Shown here: piece after piece, positions 44,172 through 54,399 of the stretch
How the letters are laid out: each line of letters opens with the position of its first letter
How positions within the stretch are numbered: the stretch's first letter is position 1
Source of the DNA: Gemmatimonas aurantiaca T-27
GTDB taxonomy: Bacteria; Gemmatimonadota; Gemmatimonadetes; Gemmatimonadales; Gemmatimonadaceae
DNA length: 64,000 bases
Assembly (NCBI RefSeq): GCF_000010305.1
Contig: NC_012489.1
Coordinates: forward strand, 4,223,646 to 4,287,645
Reading direction: 5' to 3'
Notes under the pieces: model-generated
What the model was told of the DNA's origin: nothing
What the model saw: only the letters and a program-made list of their open reading frames with translations
Databases searched by the model: none
Program-made: the position numbers and the translations under genes

Positions 44172-47087
44172 TCACCTGCGCCGGGGTGCCGGAGGCAGTT
44201 TTTCCCGCAGAAAGCGCCCCGTGTGTGAGGCCTTTGTGCTGGCGATCACTTCCGGAGTGCCTTGAGCGACAATGGTGCCACCCGCATGGCCACCATCCGG
44301 GCCCAAATCGATCACATGATCGGCCGTTTTGATCACATCGAGATGATGTTCGATCAGAATGACCGTATGCCCCGAATCCGCGAGACGGTTGAGCGACTGC
44401 AGCAGCCGCACCACATCGGCCAGATGCAGACCGGTCGTGGGTTCGTCGAGGATGTACACCGTGTGCTTGGTGCGCTGCAGCTTGCTGAGCTCGGCGGCGA
44501 TCTTCACACGCTGCGCCTCACCACCCGATAGAGTCGTGGCCGACTGACCGATCGTGAGATAACCCAGCCCCAGTGTATTCAGCACATCCACGCGGCGGGC
44601 AATCACGGGTTCGTCCCGGAAGAACTGCACCGCTTCTTCGATGGACATGTTGAGCACATCATCGATGGTCTTGCCACGCACCGTCACATCGAGTGTCTCG
44701 GCATTGAATCGTGCGCCTTTGCAGGCACCGCAGATCACTTCCACATCGGGCATGAAGTACATCTGCGTGGTGATCACCCCTTCGCCCTGGCACTCTTCGC
44801 AGCGTCCTCCTTTCACATTGAAAGAGAAACGCCCAGCCTTGTATTCGCGTTCCACCGACAGCGGCTCGGCTGTGAACAAGTCGCGAATGGTGTCGTAGAA
44901 CCCCACGTACGTGGCAGGATTGGAGCGCGAATTTCGACCGATCGGACTCTGGTCGATACTCACCACTTTGTGCACATGCTCCATGCCGTCCACACCATCG
45001 TGTTCGCCCGGCAGAGTACGTGTATCCTCGAGTCTTTTCCACAGCGCTCTGTACAGAATGTCATTCACCAGTGTGCTCTTGCCCGACCCGGATGCGCCGG
45101 TGATGGCGACCAACGTGCCAAGCGGAATTTCCACGGTCACATTGCGCAGGTTGTTCTCGCGCGCGCCACGTATGACCAATGAATGTCCTGTGCCTTGGCG
45201 TCGTTTCTCGGGCAGGGCGATGGAACGGGCTCCTGAGAGAAACTGACCGGTGGGCGACGCCTTGCAGCGCAGGATATCCTGTACCGTACCCTGCACCACA
45301 ACGGTACCACCGTGCACGCCCGGTCCCGGTCCCATTTCCACGATGTGATCAGCCGCGCGTACCGTGTCTTCATCGTGCTCCACCACCAGCACGGTATTGC
45401 CGATATCGCGCAACCGTTCGAGTGTGGCGATCATCTTGGCATTGTCTTTCGGATGCAATCCGATGCTCGGCTCGTCGAGCACATACAGCATGCCCATGAG
45501 TCCGGACCCGATCTGGGTGGACAGACGAATGCGCTGAGATTCGCCGCCCGAGAGCGTACCGGAGCGACGATTGAAACTCAGGTAGTCCAACCCAATACCC
45601 AACAGCAGCGACAGACGCCCGCGGATCTCGTCGAGAATCTGTTGGCCCGCACCAGCGCCCCGCCCCACGGGCTTCACCCGGCCCAGAAACGCATGCAGCT
45701 CGTCGAAGTGCATCGCCCCCAGATCATGCACCGATTGGCCCTGCACCGTGAACAACAACCGCGTGGCGCGCAGACGCGTACCGCGGCAATCGGGGCAGGT
45801 GTGTTCCACCATCACCTTGTCGAGCCACGCTTCCATGCGCGAATCCCCTTCCCCGCGCTGCCGATACCGTCGATAGTTGCGCTCGATACGCCGTGCAATG
45901 CCACTGAACCCGACTTCATGACGATCCCAGTCGGCACGTCGTACGGTGCTGTCTGGTGGGGCTTCAGTGCGGAAACGACGCTCCATGCCATACAGCACGG
46001 CATGGCGCGCCGACGCATCGAGATCTTGCCAGGGTGTATCCAGGGAAAATCCCTGCAGTGTCGAGAGCGTCCACATGATGCGACCGTCCCAGGTGTCGGG
46101 ATTGTAGCGATACGCCTCGCGCACAAAACACCCGCCCCGAATGGACCGCTTGGGATCCGGAATCAGCAGATCAGGATGTGTGAGCTTGTCCACGCCGAGG
46201 CCACCACAGGTGCGACAGGCGGCCTCGGGGTTGTTGAACTGGAAGTACTCGGGGGAAATGTCCCCGTAGATGAAGTGCTGTGTGGCACTGCTGTGGGTCG
46301 CGTGAAACTTCGCGATCTCCGCCTTGGTGCGTCCCTTGATGATGTGGATCTGCACCAGACCATCACCTACCAACAATGCTGCCCCGATCGCGGCCTTGAG
46401 TGCCTTCTCATTGCGGCGCCGCACCACCAGTCGGTCGACAATCGCATCCATCTGCTGCACCAGCGCCGTATCCAGTTCCGTCTCTTCTGCGAGATCTATC
46501 GTGGCGCCATCCACAACCACCTGACGGCAGCCTTTCTTTCGCACTTCAGTGAACACCACATCCAGCTCTTCACCGTACACCTTGAACAGCGGCGCACGTA
46601 GCTCCACTTCGGTCCCGTCTGGCAACGAGAGGATCGCCTCCAGGATCTGCGACGCCGACCGACTGGGCACCAGCTCGCCTGTGCGAGGGCAATGTGGTTC
46701 TCCGATCGTGGCGAACAGCAAGTTCAGATAACTCGCCACATCCGTCATGGTGCCCACGGTGGAACGTGGGTTGCTGGCGATGGTCTTCTGCTCGATGGAG
46801 ATGACCGGCGACAGCCCGAAAATGAAATCCACATCGGGTTTGCTCACCTGCGCCACGAACCGCTTGGCAAACGACGATAGACTTTCCATGTATCGTCGCT
46901 GTCCTTCAGCATAGATCGTGTCGAAAGCCAACGACGACTTGCCGGATCCAGACAGACCAGTCACCACGACCAGTCGATCGCGGGGAATCTCCACCGACAC
47001 ATTGCGCAGGTTGTGCACTCGGGCGCCCTGCACCGCCACGGTGGTTCGCGGCGCGGCGCGCTTCGCAGCCGTCTTCTTAGTAGACAT
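44172..47087 (-). CDS. uvrA: Excinuclease ABC subunit A (UvrA)
   Basis: 971-aa DNA damage recognition ATPase of nucleotide excision repair, working as a dimer with UvrB. Start ATG 47087 ([10 protein letters not shown]). Two ABC modules: Walker [10 protein letters not shown] near the N terminus and GASGSGKST near residue 650; two signatures ([18 protein letters not shown]); Walker [10 protein letters not shown] and ILDEPTTGL. The C-terminal zinc module is intact (CEECQGEG...CGACKGARF). In the first, the leading CxxC is missing: the region corresponding to it reads [16 protein letters not shown] before ACRTCGGLG, and the usual CPxCG is CPRTGE. This marks the UvrA subgroup seen in Gemmatimonadota/Acidobacteria-like phyla. 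The nucleotidyltransferase gene overlaps its start by 11 nt. Confidence 0.95.
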   Translation of the reverse strand: MSTKKTAAKRAAPRTTVAVQGARVHNLRNVSVEIPRDRLVVVTGLSGSGKSSLAFDTIYAEGQRRYMESLSSFAKRFVAQVSKPDVDFIFGLSPVISIEQKTIASNPRSTVGTMTDVASYLNLLFATIGEPHCPRTGELVPSRSASQILEAILSLPDGTEVELRAPLFKVYGEELDVVFTEVRKKGCRQVVVDGATIDLAEETELDTALVQQMDAIVDRLVVRRRNEKALKAAIGAALLVGDGLVQIHIIKGRTKAEIAKFHATHSSATQHFIYGDISPEYFQFNNPEAACRTCGGLGVDKLTHPDLLIPDPKRSIRGGCFVREAYRYNPDTWDGRIMWTLSTLQGFSLDTPWQDLDASARHAVLYGMERRFRTEAPPDSTVRRADWDRHEVGFSGIARRIERNYRRYRQRGEGDSRMEAWLDKVMVEHTCPDCRGTRLRATRLLFTVQGQSVHDLGAMHFDELHAFLGRVKPVGRGAGAGQQILDEIRGRLSLLLGIGLDYLSFNRRSGTLSGGESQRIRLSTQIGSGLMGMLYVLDEPSIGLHPKDNAKMIATLERLRDIGNTVLVVEHDEDTVRAADHIVEMGPGPGVHGGTVVVQGTVQDILRCKASPTGQFLSGARSIALPEKRRQGTGHSLVIRGARENNLRNVTVEIPLGTLVAITGASGSGKSTLVNDILYRALWKRLEDTRTLPGEHDGVDGMEHVHKVVSIDQSPIGRNSRSNPATYVGFYDTIRDLFTAEPLSVEREYKAGRFSFNVKGGRCEECQGEGVITTQMYFMPDVEVICGACKGARFNAETLDVTVRGKTIDDVLNMSIEEAVQFFRDEPVIARRVDVLNTLGLGYLTIGQSATTLSGGEAQRVKIAAELSKLQRTKHTVYILDEPTTGLHLADVVRLLQSLNRLADSGHTVILIEHHLDVIKTADHVIDLGPDGGHAGGTIVAQGTPEVIASTKASHTGRFLREKLPPAPRRR

Positions 47088-48084
47088 CGGGAGGTGGGGT
47101 GAGTGCGTAGAAGGCAAGCTCCTGCACATCCGCCGTACTCTTCTTCGTCAAACGCGACGTCACCGACGCTCGGCCAATCAGACCCTGATCGGCGAGATAT
47201 TCACACGTGCCACTCACGTGCTCGATGCCCATCGTGCGAGCAAAATGCGCATCGATCTCGGTGCATGAGCGAGCCTCGGTCACTTCGGCCAGCCACCGCA
47301 CCACCGGTTCCGCAAATGCGGGCGCCAGCGAGAGCAGGTGGGATTCGGCCATCGTGAGCGCACGCTCCACGGCATCGCGGTCTTTGGGCTCATTCAGCAT
47401 GCCGGTATAGATGACGGAAAACAGTTCCGGGTTGAGCGGCAGCGCACGCGGCAGGACTTCACGATCGGAGAGCTGCCCATGACGCATGACTTCCATGCGC
47501 GCCATCGGTGTGGCTGCGGCCAGGATCCACAGCGCGGCATAGTTGTAGTCGCCGCGCGTGAGGAACCACTTGCGGGCCTTGTACAGACACGACAGGGCTT
47601 CGGTGGCGGCGGCCAGCAGTTGGATCTGCGTATCGCGCCCACCAATGACTCGCATGCGCTCGAGCACCGGCGCAATGGACTCGTCGTGTGCATACAGCAG
47701 GCGGCCCTTGCTCAGCATCGAATGCATGAACGAGTTGCTCAACGCACCGTCGGCCAGACGTTTGAACGCTGCGCGGGGCAGCATGAGCGCATGCACGTTC
47801 ACCCCATCGGCATCGAGTGCCATCGACGATGCCGGCACCAGCTTGTCGTCGATGGTCACCAATACGAGATCGATATCCGATCGCTTCCACACGGTGTCGT
47901 GCGCGAGGCTTCCACACAACACGACGGCCAATACCGACCGATCTTCCCGGATCTTCGCAATCAGTGCATCGAGCGCCCGCGCAAAATGCGCCGGCGCGCC
48001 GGAATCCTGTGTGCCGGAATCCGATCCTTTCGACAGGGGTGTTGCATGGGGTGGCGCTGATCGCGAGGCCTTCGGCTTTGCCAT
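47077..48084 (-). CDS. Nucleotidyltransferase-domain protein
   Basis: 335-aa protein with a minimal nucleotidyltransferase domain: [19 protein letters not shown] (about residues 57-75) contains the G-S and D-x-D metal ligands of the pol-beta superfamily. A helical C-terminal domain (about 120-335) follows, with [23 protein letters not shown] and possible HEPN-like features. The N-terminal 30 residues are Ser/Pro-rich and probably disordered. It overlaps uvrA by 11 nt and is upstream of it in the operon. Substrate unknown (tRNA, antibiotic or protein nucleotidylation are all possible). Confidence 0.8.
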   Translation of the reverse strand: MAKPKASRSAPPHATPLSKGSDSGTQDSGAPAHFARALDALIAKIREDRSVLAVVLCGSLAHDTVWKRSDIDLVLVTIDDKLVPASSMALDADGVNVHALMLPRAAFKRLADGALSNSFMHSMLSKGRLLYAHDESIAPVLERMRVIGGRDTQIQLLAAATEALSCLYKARKWFLTRGDYNYAALWILAAATPMARMEVMRHGQLSDREVLPRALPLNPELFSVIYTGMLNEPKDRDAVERALTMAESHLLSLAPAFAEPVVRWLAEVTEARSCTEIDAHFARTMGIEHVSGTCEYLADQGLIGRASVTSRLTKKSTADVQELAFYALTPPPDVY

Positions 48085-48105
48085 GCCGAAGAGTTACCGC
48101 CGGAA

Positions 48106-49356
48106 CTACTCCGCCACCACCGGGGCTGTGGCCACCGCCGGTCGGCGAACATCGGGCAGCCACGCCGCCAGCAAACCGATGGCCGGCAGGAAGGCGCACA
48201 CCTGGTACACCGTTTCGATGCTGTACACGTCGGCCAGCTTGCCCAGCACGGCCGCGCCCACGCCGCCCATGCCGAACGAGAAGCCGAAGAAGAGCCCCGA
48301 GATCATGCCCACCTTGCCCGGCACCAACTCCTGCGCAAACACGACGATGGCGGGAAACGCCGAGGCGAGCAGCAGCCCGATGATGACGCTGAGCACGGCC
48401 GTCCAGAACAGATCCACGTGTGGCAATAGAAGGCTGAACGGCAACACACCGAGAATCGACATCCAGATCACGTACTTCCGCCCGATACGATCGCCGATCG
48501 GCCCACCGGCCACTGTGCCCACCGCCACGGCCGCGAGGAACAGGAAGAGATGAAACTGCGCCACTTCCACCGTCACACCGAACCGATGCATCAGGTAGAA
48601 GATGAAGTAGCTCGTGAGGCTGGCCAGGTATACGTACTTGGAAAAAATCAGTAGCAGCAGGATCACGATGCCACGGCGTGCCGTGCCCTTGGGCAACGTG
48701 AACTCGGAAGCCGCCTTGTGTCCCGCGGCCAGTCGGGCAAGGCCGGTGTGTCGGTACCAGAGGCTCACCTTCCACAGGATCGCACACGACAGCAGGGCCA
48801 ACAGTGCAAAAAACGCCAGACTGCTCTGCCCCCATCGCACCACGACCAGTGCTGCGGCCAATGGCCCCAATGCACTGCCGGCGTTTCCACCCACCTGGAA
48901 GAGCGACTGCGCCAGGCCGTTGCGACCACCGGCCGCCATGCGGGCGACACGGGAAGCCTCGGGGTGAAACACCGATGACCCCATGCCCAGCAGGCATGCG
49001 CCCAGCAACACCAGCTCGTATCGGTGTGCCACCGACAGCACCGTCAGGCCGGCCAGCGTGAAGATCGTCCCACCCGGCAGCGCCTGCGGTGTAGGCCGCT
49101 TGTCCGCCATGAAGCCCACCAGGGGCTGCAGGAACGAGGCGGTGATCTGATAGGCCAGCGTGATGAGCCCGACCTGCGAAAAACTGAGGCCCAGTTCGGC
49201 CTTGAGATTCGGATAGATCGCCGGCATCAGGGCCTGCATCATGTCATTGAGCAGGTGACAAAAACTGATGGCCAGCAGGATCCCGTACGCGGGATTGTTC
49301 ATGAGGCTTGCAAGGGTGATCCGATCAGCGGATCCGGGCGCCTCGCTCGAAGTCAT
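48106..49356 (-). CDS. MFS transporter, fosmidomycin-resistance-like
   Basis: 416-aa inner-membrane transporter with about twelve helices. SFCHLLNDMMQALMPAIYPNLKAELGLSFSQVGLITLAYQ, FMADKRPTP and GMGSSVFHPEASRVARM are the hallmarks of the Fsr-type MFS subfamily. Its start is ambiguous: ATG 49356 overlaps the TolC stop by 32 nt, whereas ATG 49302 (MNNPAYG) would leave a 22-nt gap. As the last gene of the adaptor/MacB/TolC operon, it may add a second export route for the same compounds. Substrate unknown. Confidence 0.9.
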   Translation of the reverse strand: MTSSEAPGSADRITLASLMNNPAYGILLAISFCHLLNDMMQALMPAIYPNLKAELGLSFSQVGLITLAYQITASFLQPLVGFMADKRPTPQALPGGTIFTLAGLTVLSVAHRYELVLLGACLLGMGSSVFHPEASRVARMAAGGRNGLAQSLFQVGGNAGSALGPLAAALVVVRWGQSSLAFFALLALLSCAILWKVSLWYRHTGLARLAAGHKAASEFTLPKGTARRGIVILLLLIFSKYVYLASLTSYFIFYLMHRFGVTVEVAQFHLFLFLAAVAVGTVAGGPIGDRIGRKYVIWMSILGVLPFSLLLPHVDLFWTAVLSVIIGLLLASAFPAIVVFAQELVPGKVGMISGLFFGFSFGMGGVGAAVLGKLADVYSIETVYQVCAFLPAIGLLAAWLPDVRRPAVATAPVVAE

Positions 49357-50806
49357 ACAGCGTCAGCCGACGCACGCGATAGTAGGCGTCCCAGTAACCG
49401 CGCAGCGCACGCACATACGCTTCCAGCGCCTGGTCCTTTTCCACCTGCGCAATATAAAGGTTGCTGATGTCGATGCGTCCGATCGTGTACCGGTTTCGGG
49501 TCACCTCGAAGCGTTTGGCGCCCACCGTATCGGCCTTGGCGGCCGTGATCAACTGACGACCCGCCTGTTCCAGTTCCAGGGCGGCGAACCGGGCGTCGAG
49601 CGCTCGCCGCTCACGCAGCACCCGCACATCGGTTTCCACCCGTTCCCGATCGGCCACCGCGGCCTGGATCTGCGCCTTGCGAGCCCCCCACTGTACCAAT
49701 GGCATCTCCACCCCCACGGCAAACTGCTGACTCTGCAGCGGAGACTTGTAGGCTTCGTTGAAATTTTCGGCCGTCTGATTGAACCCCACACTGGCCGATA
49801 CCGTGGCACCAAACCCGGTATTGCGTCGCGCTTCGGCCACCCGCCGATTCTGCTGGATCATCTGCAAGTCGGCATCCCGTAACTGCGCCGCATTCTGCAG
49901 GGCCTCGCGCATGGCCAGGGCCGTGTCCACCGAGATTTCGGGCACGGTGTTGCTCACCTGCAGTACCAGTGGTGCGCTCGAGGGATAACCGAGCTGAAGG
50001 CGAAGGGCCGCCGCGGCCCGCTGCTCATCCAGTCGCGCCGACTGCACGGCGTTCTGGGAACGCAGCACCGCCAACTCACTCTGCAGCAGATCATTCTCGC
50101 CGATACGTCCCACTTCGTAGCGGCCCTTGTTCAGGGTGAACAACGTGTCGTTCACATTGGCGTTGCCCAAGGCATTGGCCAACGCAGTCTGCGCGGCGAA
50201 CAGGTCGAAATACAATGCCGCCGTTTGCTGCGAGATCGATTCTCGCGCCTCGAGGAACTGCTGCTCGGCGGCATCGGCGCGCACATCCTGCTCTTTGTTG
50301 TCCCACGCCTGGGTATTGAGGCGAAAGATCTGCTGACGAACACCGAGTTGCAGAGGAGTGCTGCGCCAGAGCCTGAGCTCCTGTTGGCCCAGCACATTCA
50401 CATTGGTGAGTCCGGACGAAATGAACAGGTCACCACCCGTGAGTGGCAACCGTTGTGCCATCTGCAAGCCAACCGACGATTGCCGCTGCTGCTGCGCGAC
50501 GAATCGGGTGGAGCCATCAGGCTGCACCACCGGTACGATGGCGCGACTGTAGGTTGGCGCTTCGCCGGTCACAGAGAGCTGCGGCAGCAACCGTGCGTTG
50601 AACGACGCATCGCGAAATCGTGCGGCATCCCGGGTCCGTGTGGCGGACCGTGTGGCGGGGCCACGCTCGAGGGCCATCGCAATGGCTTCCTCCAGCAACA
50701 AACCACGACCGGAAGGCGCTGCACTCTGGGCGCCCGCTGTCGCCGACGGCAGCAACATGAGCCCGCCCAATGCGAGACACAGAAGACGACAGGAAACGTT
50801 CATCAT
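49325..50806 (-). CDS. TolC-family outer-membrane efflux channel
   Basis: 493-aa outer-membrane factor. ATG 50806 lies 5 nt after the MacB-like gene stop and starts a signal peptide ending near AGAQS. Repeated heptad-like helices (AEARRNTGFGATVSASVGFNQ, ARFAALELEQAGRQLITAAK, RYTIGRIDISNLYIAQVEKDQALEAYVRALRGYWDAYYRVRRLTLYD) are characteristic of the TolC alpha-barrel. It forms the outer-membrane exit duct for the adaptor and permease encoded upstream, and perhaps for other pumps in this genome such as the RND system at 25292. Confidence 0.93.
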   Translation of the reverse strand: MMNVSCRLLCLALGGLMLLPSATAGAQSAAPSGRGLLLEEAIAMALERGPATRSATRTRDAARFRDASFNARLLPQLSVTGEAPTYSRAIVPVVQPDGSTRFVAQQQRQSSVGLQMAQRLPLTGGDLFISSGLTNVNVLGQQELRLWRSTPLQLGVRQQIFRLNTQAWDNKEQDVRADAAEQQFLEARESISQQTAALYFDLFAAQTALANALGNANVNDTLFTLNKGRYEVGRIGENDLLQSELAVLRSQNAVQSARLDEQRAAAALRLQLGYPSSAPLVLQVSNTVPEISVDTALAMREALQNAAQLRDADLQMIQQNRRVAEARRNTGFGATVSASVGFNQTAENFNEAYKSPLQSQQFAVGVEMPLVQWGARKAQIQAAVADRERVETDVRVLRERRALDARFAALELEQAGRQLITAAKADTVGAKRFEVTRNRYTIGRIDISNLYIAQVEKDQALEAYVRALRGYWDAYYRVRRLTLYDFERGARIR

Positions 50807-50811
50807 CTCGA

Positions 50812-52200
50812 TCATTCGTAACGAAGACACACCACAGGGTCCTGTCGCGCTGCGCGCCAGGCCGGGAGAATGCCGAACACCAACCCCACCGAAATCGACA
50901 CGCCGAAGGCGACGAACACCGACATCCCCGACACGACCGTCTTGATGTCCGCCAACTGCTCGATACCCATACTGATCGCCGCCCCCAGCACGATGCCCGC
51001 CACGCCACCGGCAAGACTGATCAACACGGCCTCGGCCAGGAACTGCGCCAGGATCTCGCGCTGAGTAGCGCCCAGTGCTCGGCGCACGCCGATCTCGCGG
51101 ATGCGCTCGAGGATGGACGCCAGCATGATGTTCATGATGCCGATACCACCCACCACCAGCGAGATGGACGCAATCGCGCCCAATACCATGTTGAAGATCG
51201 ACCGGGTGCGCTGCTCCTGACGCAACAACTCTTCGGGCACGGCAATCTCGAAATCGATCACGCTATTGTGACGACGCTCCAGCATGCGGCGCATGACTTC
51301 GGCCGTAGGCGCCACCGTGTTCGCCTCTTTCACCCGTACGATGAGCCGATCGAGTTGGTGGTAGTTGCGGCGCTCCGCCACCCGATCCGCATCCTCCGCT
51401 TCGTTGCCGGGCACCACCACATTCGCCTCACGGGACGCTTGTTCGATGTCCCGCGCACTCACCCGTGTGCGATCACGGTAGCGCAACAGCATGGTGGTCA
51501 TCGGCACGTACACATCGAGATTGGCGTCGCGAATGCCAAGACGCTGCGCCGTCTGCTCCGACATGGGACGGTCGGCGAGTACCCCCACCACCGTGAGCCA
51601 ATTCTCGCCCACCTTGATCGACTTGCCGAGTGGATCTTCGGTGGTGAAGAAGCGGGCCTTCACGCCGGCACCAATGATGGCGACCGGTTTGCCCTCTTCG
51701 ATCTGCGCGCGATTGAAGAGATGTCCGTTTGCCACGTCGAGATTGAGCAGCGCAAAGTACGCGGTGTCGACACCCACGATCTTGCCCGTGCGTCGGCGCC
51801 CTTGGCGAGTGATGAGGGTATTCAGGACCACCTCACCCGAGGCACTCTCCACCTCGGGAATCACCGCCGCGATGCTGTGCCCATCCCGCGCCGTGAGCCC
51901 AGGTGAAAAACGCCGCGGCTGTTTTTCTCCCGCTTGCTTCGCGGCCTCTTCGCGTTGTTCGACAATCGGCTTGACGATGATGTTGTTGGAACCGAGCAGG
52001 CGCATCTGCGCGATGATCTCCTGTTCGGCGCCACGCCCGATGGCCAGCATGGCGATCACCGACGCCACACCGAACAGAATGCCCAGTGACGTGAGTGCGG
52101 CGCGGAGGGAGTTGTGCGAAAGCGCTTCGATGCCGGAGCGGAAGGCGAATGCGGCCGTTGCAAGGAAGGCGCGCCAGCGATCGGACTGACCCGCCATCAC
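50812..52200 (-). CDS. MacB-like ABC transporter permease (no ATPase domain)
   Basis: 462-aa membrane protein of the FtsX/MacB permease type. TM1 is near the N terminus (LTSLGILFGVASVIAMLAI), a large periplasmic MacB_PCD domain spans about residues 70-335, and three C-terminal helices follow, including ISLVVGGIGIMNIMLASILERIREIGVRRALGATQ, the signature of these permeases. Unlike full MacB there is no N-terminal nucleotide-binding domain, and no ABC ATPase gene is adjacent. The start overlaps the adaptor stop as ATGA. It should pair with an ATPase from elsewhere. Confidence 0.92.
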   Translation of the reverse strand: MMAGQSDRWRAFLATAAFAFRSGIEALSHNSLRAALTSLGILFGVASVIAMLAIGRGAEQEIIAQMRLLGSNNIIVKPIVEQREEAAKQAGEKQPRRFSPGLTARDGHSIAAVIPEVESASGEVVLNTLITRQGRRRTGKIVGVDTAYFALLNLDVANGHLFNRAQIEEGKPVAIIGAGVKARFFTTEDPLGKSIKVGENWLTVVGVLADRPMSEQTAQRLGIRDANLDVYVPMTTMLLRYRDRTRVSARDIEQASREANVVVPGNEAEDADRVAERRNYHQLDRLIVRVKEANTVAPTAEVMRRMLERRHNSVIDFEIAVPEELLRQEQRTRSIFNMVLGAIASISLVVGGIGIMNIMLASILERIREIGVRRALGATQREILAQFLAEAVLISLAGGVAGIVLGAAISMGIEQLADIKTVVSGMSVFVAFGVSISVGLVFGILPAWRAARQDPVVCLRYE

Positions 52201-53591
52201 GGCTTCCCGGACGGGGCCACCTTGGTGGCGGGAGTCGCCGCGGGTGGTGGCGATGCCGATGGTGCCGGCGCCACCTGCACCCCCTTGCCACCAACAGCGG
52301 TGTCCCCTCGCGGCACCGGGCGCTGCGAAGGTGGCAGTTCCACCAATGACATCTTGAGGCCTTCGAGCGGTGGTGACAGCAACACCCGATCCTGCTCCGT
52401 CAACCCGGCCATGATCACCACTTCATCGTCGTTCATCGCGCCAGTGGAGACTTCATGACGCGTGACGGATGCGCCCGATTTGCGATACACGAAGGTGCGC
52501 CCACTGTCGCTGTGCACCGCCTCGAGCGGCACGTACAACGCGTCTTTCACGGTCTGCGTGAGCACCGCATTGGACGTGGTCATGCCAGGACGCAGCGTGG
52601 TGTCCGGCTTTTCCACATGCACACGCACCTCGAACACCTTGGCATCGGCGTTGGGACGCTGTTCGCCAACATTGGCCACCTGCACGATCTTGCCACGCAA
52701 CCGCTTGCTCGGATCGGCATCGAGCGCGATCTGCACTTCCTGATTCACGGCGACCTTCCGCACATCGATCTCATTGAGGAACGTGATCGACTCCATCTGC
52801 GTGAGGTCGGGCAGGGTGGCCACCGTGGGCTCCCAGGGCGTGACCTGCGATCCGGTGGTCTTCTTGCGTCCGTTCCATTCCTTCACATAGATGACCATGC
52901 CGTCGGCTGGTGCACGGATCGTGAAGCCAGCCATGACATCATTGATGATCTTGAGACGATTGCGCTGCCGTTCGAGATCGGCGCCCACTTCGCGCATCTT
53001 GGCGGAGGCCTGTTCCTGTTTTGTCTTGTAGTCGGTCGTCGACTTGGCGAGTCCCCGCGTGGCCTTCTCGAGATCGATTTCCGCCTGCCGTCGCACGCTG
53101 GGGGCTTCGAACTGCGCCTGGTCCTTGGCGATGCGCTTCTCTTCGAGCTGCAGTTGCATGTTCCGCAGGTCTTCACGTGCCTGCGACAAATTGAGCGTCG
53201 TGTCGAGTTGGGCCTGGGTGTACTGCGCATCGGCCTTCTGCAGCGCCAGCGACACTTCTTGCATCTTGGATGCCAGAGGAGACCGGTCGAGTTCGGCCAC
53301 CACATCGCCCGATTTCACCACCGTGCCTTCCGCCACGATGGTCGCAATCTTGAGCTGATAGGCTTCAGCCTGCTGTGTATTTGGCGGCAACTGGATCTGC
53401 ACGAACTTGGGCGCACGCAGTTCACCGGACGTGGTGACCACCACCTCGAAATCGCCGCGTTTCACGGGCACCACACCACTGGCTTCGTTGACGCCGCCGG
53501 TATCGCGGGCGTAGAGCCAGGCGGACGCACCGACCAGCAACACGACGAGTGCACCTACATAGCGAAGCCGGGCACGCAGGTATCGCAGCAT
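52197..53591 (-). CDS. Periplasmic adaptor (MacA/HlyD family)
   Basis: 464-aa membrane fusion protein: N-terminal membrane anchor (about 10-28, VGALVVLLVGASAWLY), lipoyl half (TVVKSGDVVAELDRSPLASKMQEVSLALQKAD), a long coiled coil (about 100-210), a second lipoyl segment (GFTIRAPADGMVIYVKEWNG) and beta-barrel (TGSQVTPWEPTVATLPD). The C-terminal tail is Pro/Ala rich (VAPAPSASPPPAATPATK). First gene of the export operon; its ATGA overlap with the MacB-like gene ensures coupled translation. An inverted repeat lies about 80 nt upstream. Confidence 0.92.
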   Translation of the reverse strand: MLRYLRARLRYVGALVVLLVGASAWLYARDTGGVNEASGVVPVKRGDFEVVVTTSGELRAPKFVQIQLPPNTQQAEAYQLKIATIVAEGTVVKSGDVVAELDRSPLASKMQEVSLALQKADAQYTQAQLDTTLNLSQAREDLRNMQLQLEEKRIAKDQAQFEAPSVRRQAEIDLEKATRGLAKSTTDYKTKQEQASAKMREVGADLERQRNRLKIINDVMAGFTIRAPADGMVIYVKEWNGRKKTTGSQVTPWEPTVATLPDLTQMESITFLNEIDVRKVAVNQEVQIALDADPSKRLRGKIVQVANVGEQRPNADAKVFEVRVHVEKPDTTLRPGMTTSNAVLTQTVKDALYVPLEAVHSDSGRTFVYRKSGASVTRHEVSTGAMNDDEVVIMAGLTEQDRVLLSPPLEGLKMSLVELPPSQRPVPRGDTAVGGKGVQVAPAPSASPPPAATPATKVAPSGKP

Positions 53592-53670
53592 ACAGACACC
53601 ATTCGGGGTGGGGGACCATTTGCGGGTGCGCCATCATGGCACCTGACGAACCACTCCACAGCGGGTGATC

Positions 53671-53690
53671 ACGAGTTTTAATCGACTCGT
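53671..53690. promoter_or_regulatory. Candidate operator upstream of the export operon
   Basis: ACGAGT-N8-ACTCGT inverted repeat in an AT-rich patch about 80 nt before the adaptor ATG. The arms are only 6 bp, so this is a weak call; regulators of efflux operons commonly bind such sites. Confidence 0.35.
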
Positions 53691-53835
53691 AATATTTCCA
53701 TCGTCGACGTGGCTCCGATCTACCCCTCCGACAGGGACAGACTGTCATAGGGTTGCCCACGAGACCCACCAAGCCGAGCGCAACAATCGTCACGCCCGGT
53801 ATCTGGCTTGTCCAGCAAGGAATGAGTCGCGCCGA

Positions 53836-54399
53836 CTATCCCTCTTCAGGGACTTCGGTGATCGGACCGGGTGGCTGTGGGGCCTGATTCGGACGCCACC
53901 AGTCGTCGGGCGCGACGGGCGCTGGTTGGTCAGCACCCACATTCACTGCTGCCACTGTCGCATAAATGAAATTCTCCGATGGCACCGGCGAACCGGCCAT
54001 CCGGCGCAACATGGCCAATTGCCCGGCATGGGTCATCGTGTCGGACAGTGGGCCATGCAGGAACTGCAGATCGCTGATGACCGCCGTCAGCGAACGATCA
54101 GCAAAGTCATCACGCAGTCCTTCGAGCGTGACGTGAAAGCGCTCGATCTCCTGCTGCAAGCCCTCGAGTCGGGGCGGAGCAAACTCGCCGCCCCGCAGAA
54201 ACGTGCGCGCGTAGCCGATGACACCGGTCATGTGCCACAGCAGTTCGTAGGGCGTGCGCACATGATGCGCGGCGCGGAAATCACCAAAATCGGCAGGTGC
54301 ACCGCGCAGTGCCTTCTGCGTGCGGTACGCGATGGACGCCAGAAAGTGCTGCAGCATCGCTCGTGATGCCGCGTCGAACGTGAAGGAAACTGTGGTCAT
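53836..54399 (-). CDS. DinB-family protein (copy 1)
   Basis: 187-aa four-helix-bundle protein from ATG 54399 (MTTVSFTFD). The frame opens 17 codons earlier but overlaps the previous gene. DinB/YfiT-like features: FDAASRAMLQHFLASIAYRT, YELLWHMTGVIGYARTFL and SDTMTHAGQLAML, where the usual third metal His is a Gln. Possible thiol-dependent (bacillithiol/mycothiol-like) transferase or detoxification role, as in other DinB proteins; not assignable. ATG overlaps the stop of the upstream DinB gene as ATGA. Confidence 0.8.
   Translation of the reverse strand: MTTVSFTFDAASRAMLQHFLASIAYRTQKALRGAPADFGDFRAAHHVRTPYELLWHMTGVIGYARTFLRGGEFAPPRLEGLQQEIERFHVTLEGLRDDFADRSLTAVISDLQFLHGPLSDTMTHAGQLAMLRRMAGSPVPSENFIYATVAAVNVGADQPAPVAPDDWWRPNQAPQPPGPITEVPEEG

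Noticed and set aside
45312-46601. 429-aa open frame antisense to uvrA
   Set aside because: Shadow of uvrA without own motifs or ribosome binding site.
47459-48997. 512-aa frame across the nucleotidyltransferase and MFS genes
   Set aside because: Out of frame with two well-supported genes; Arg/Gly-rich noise.
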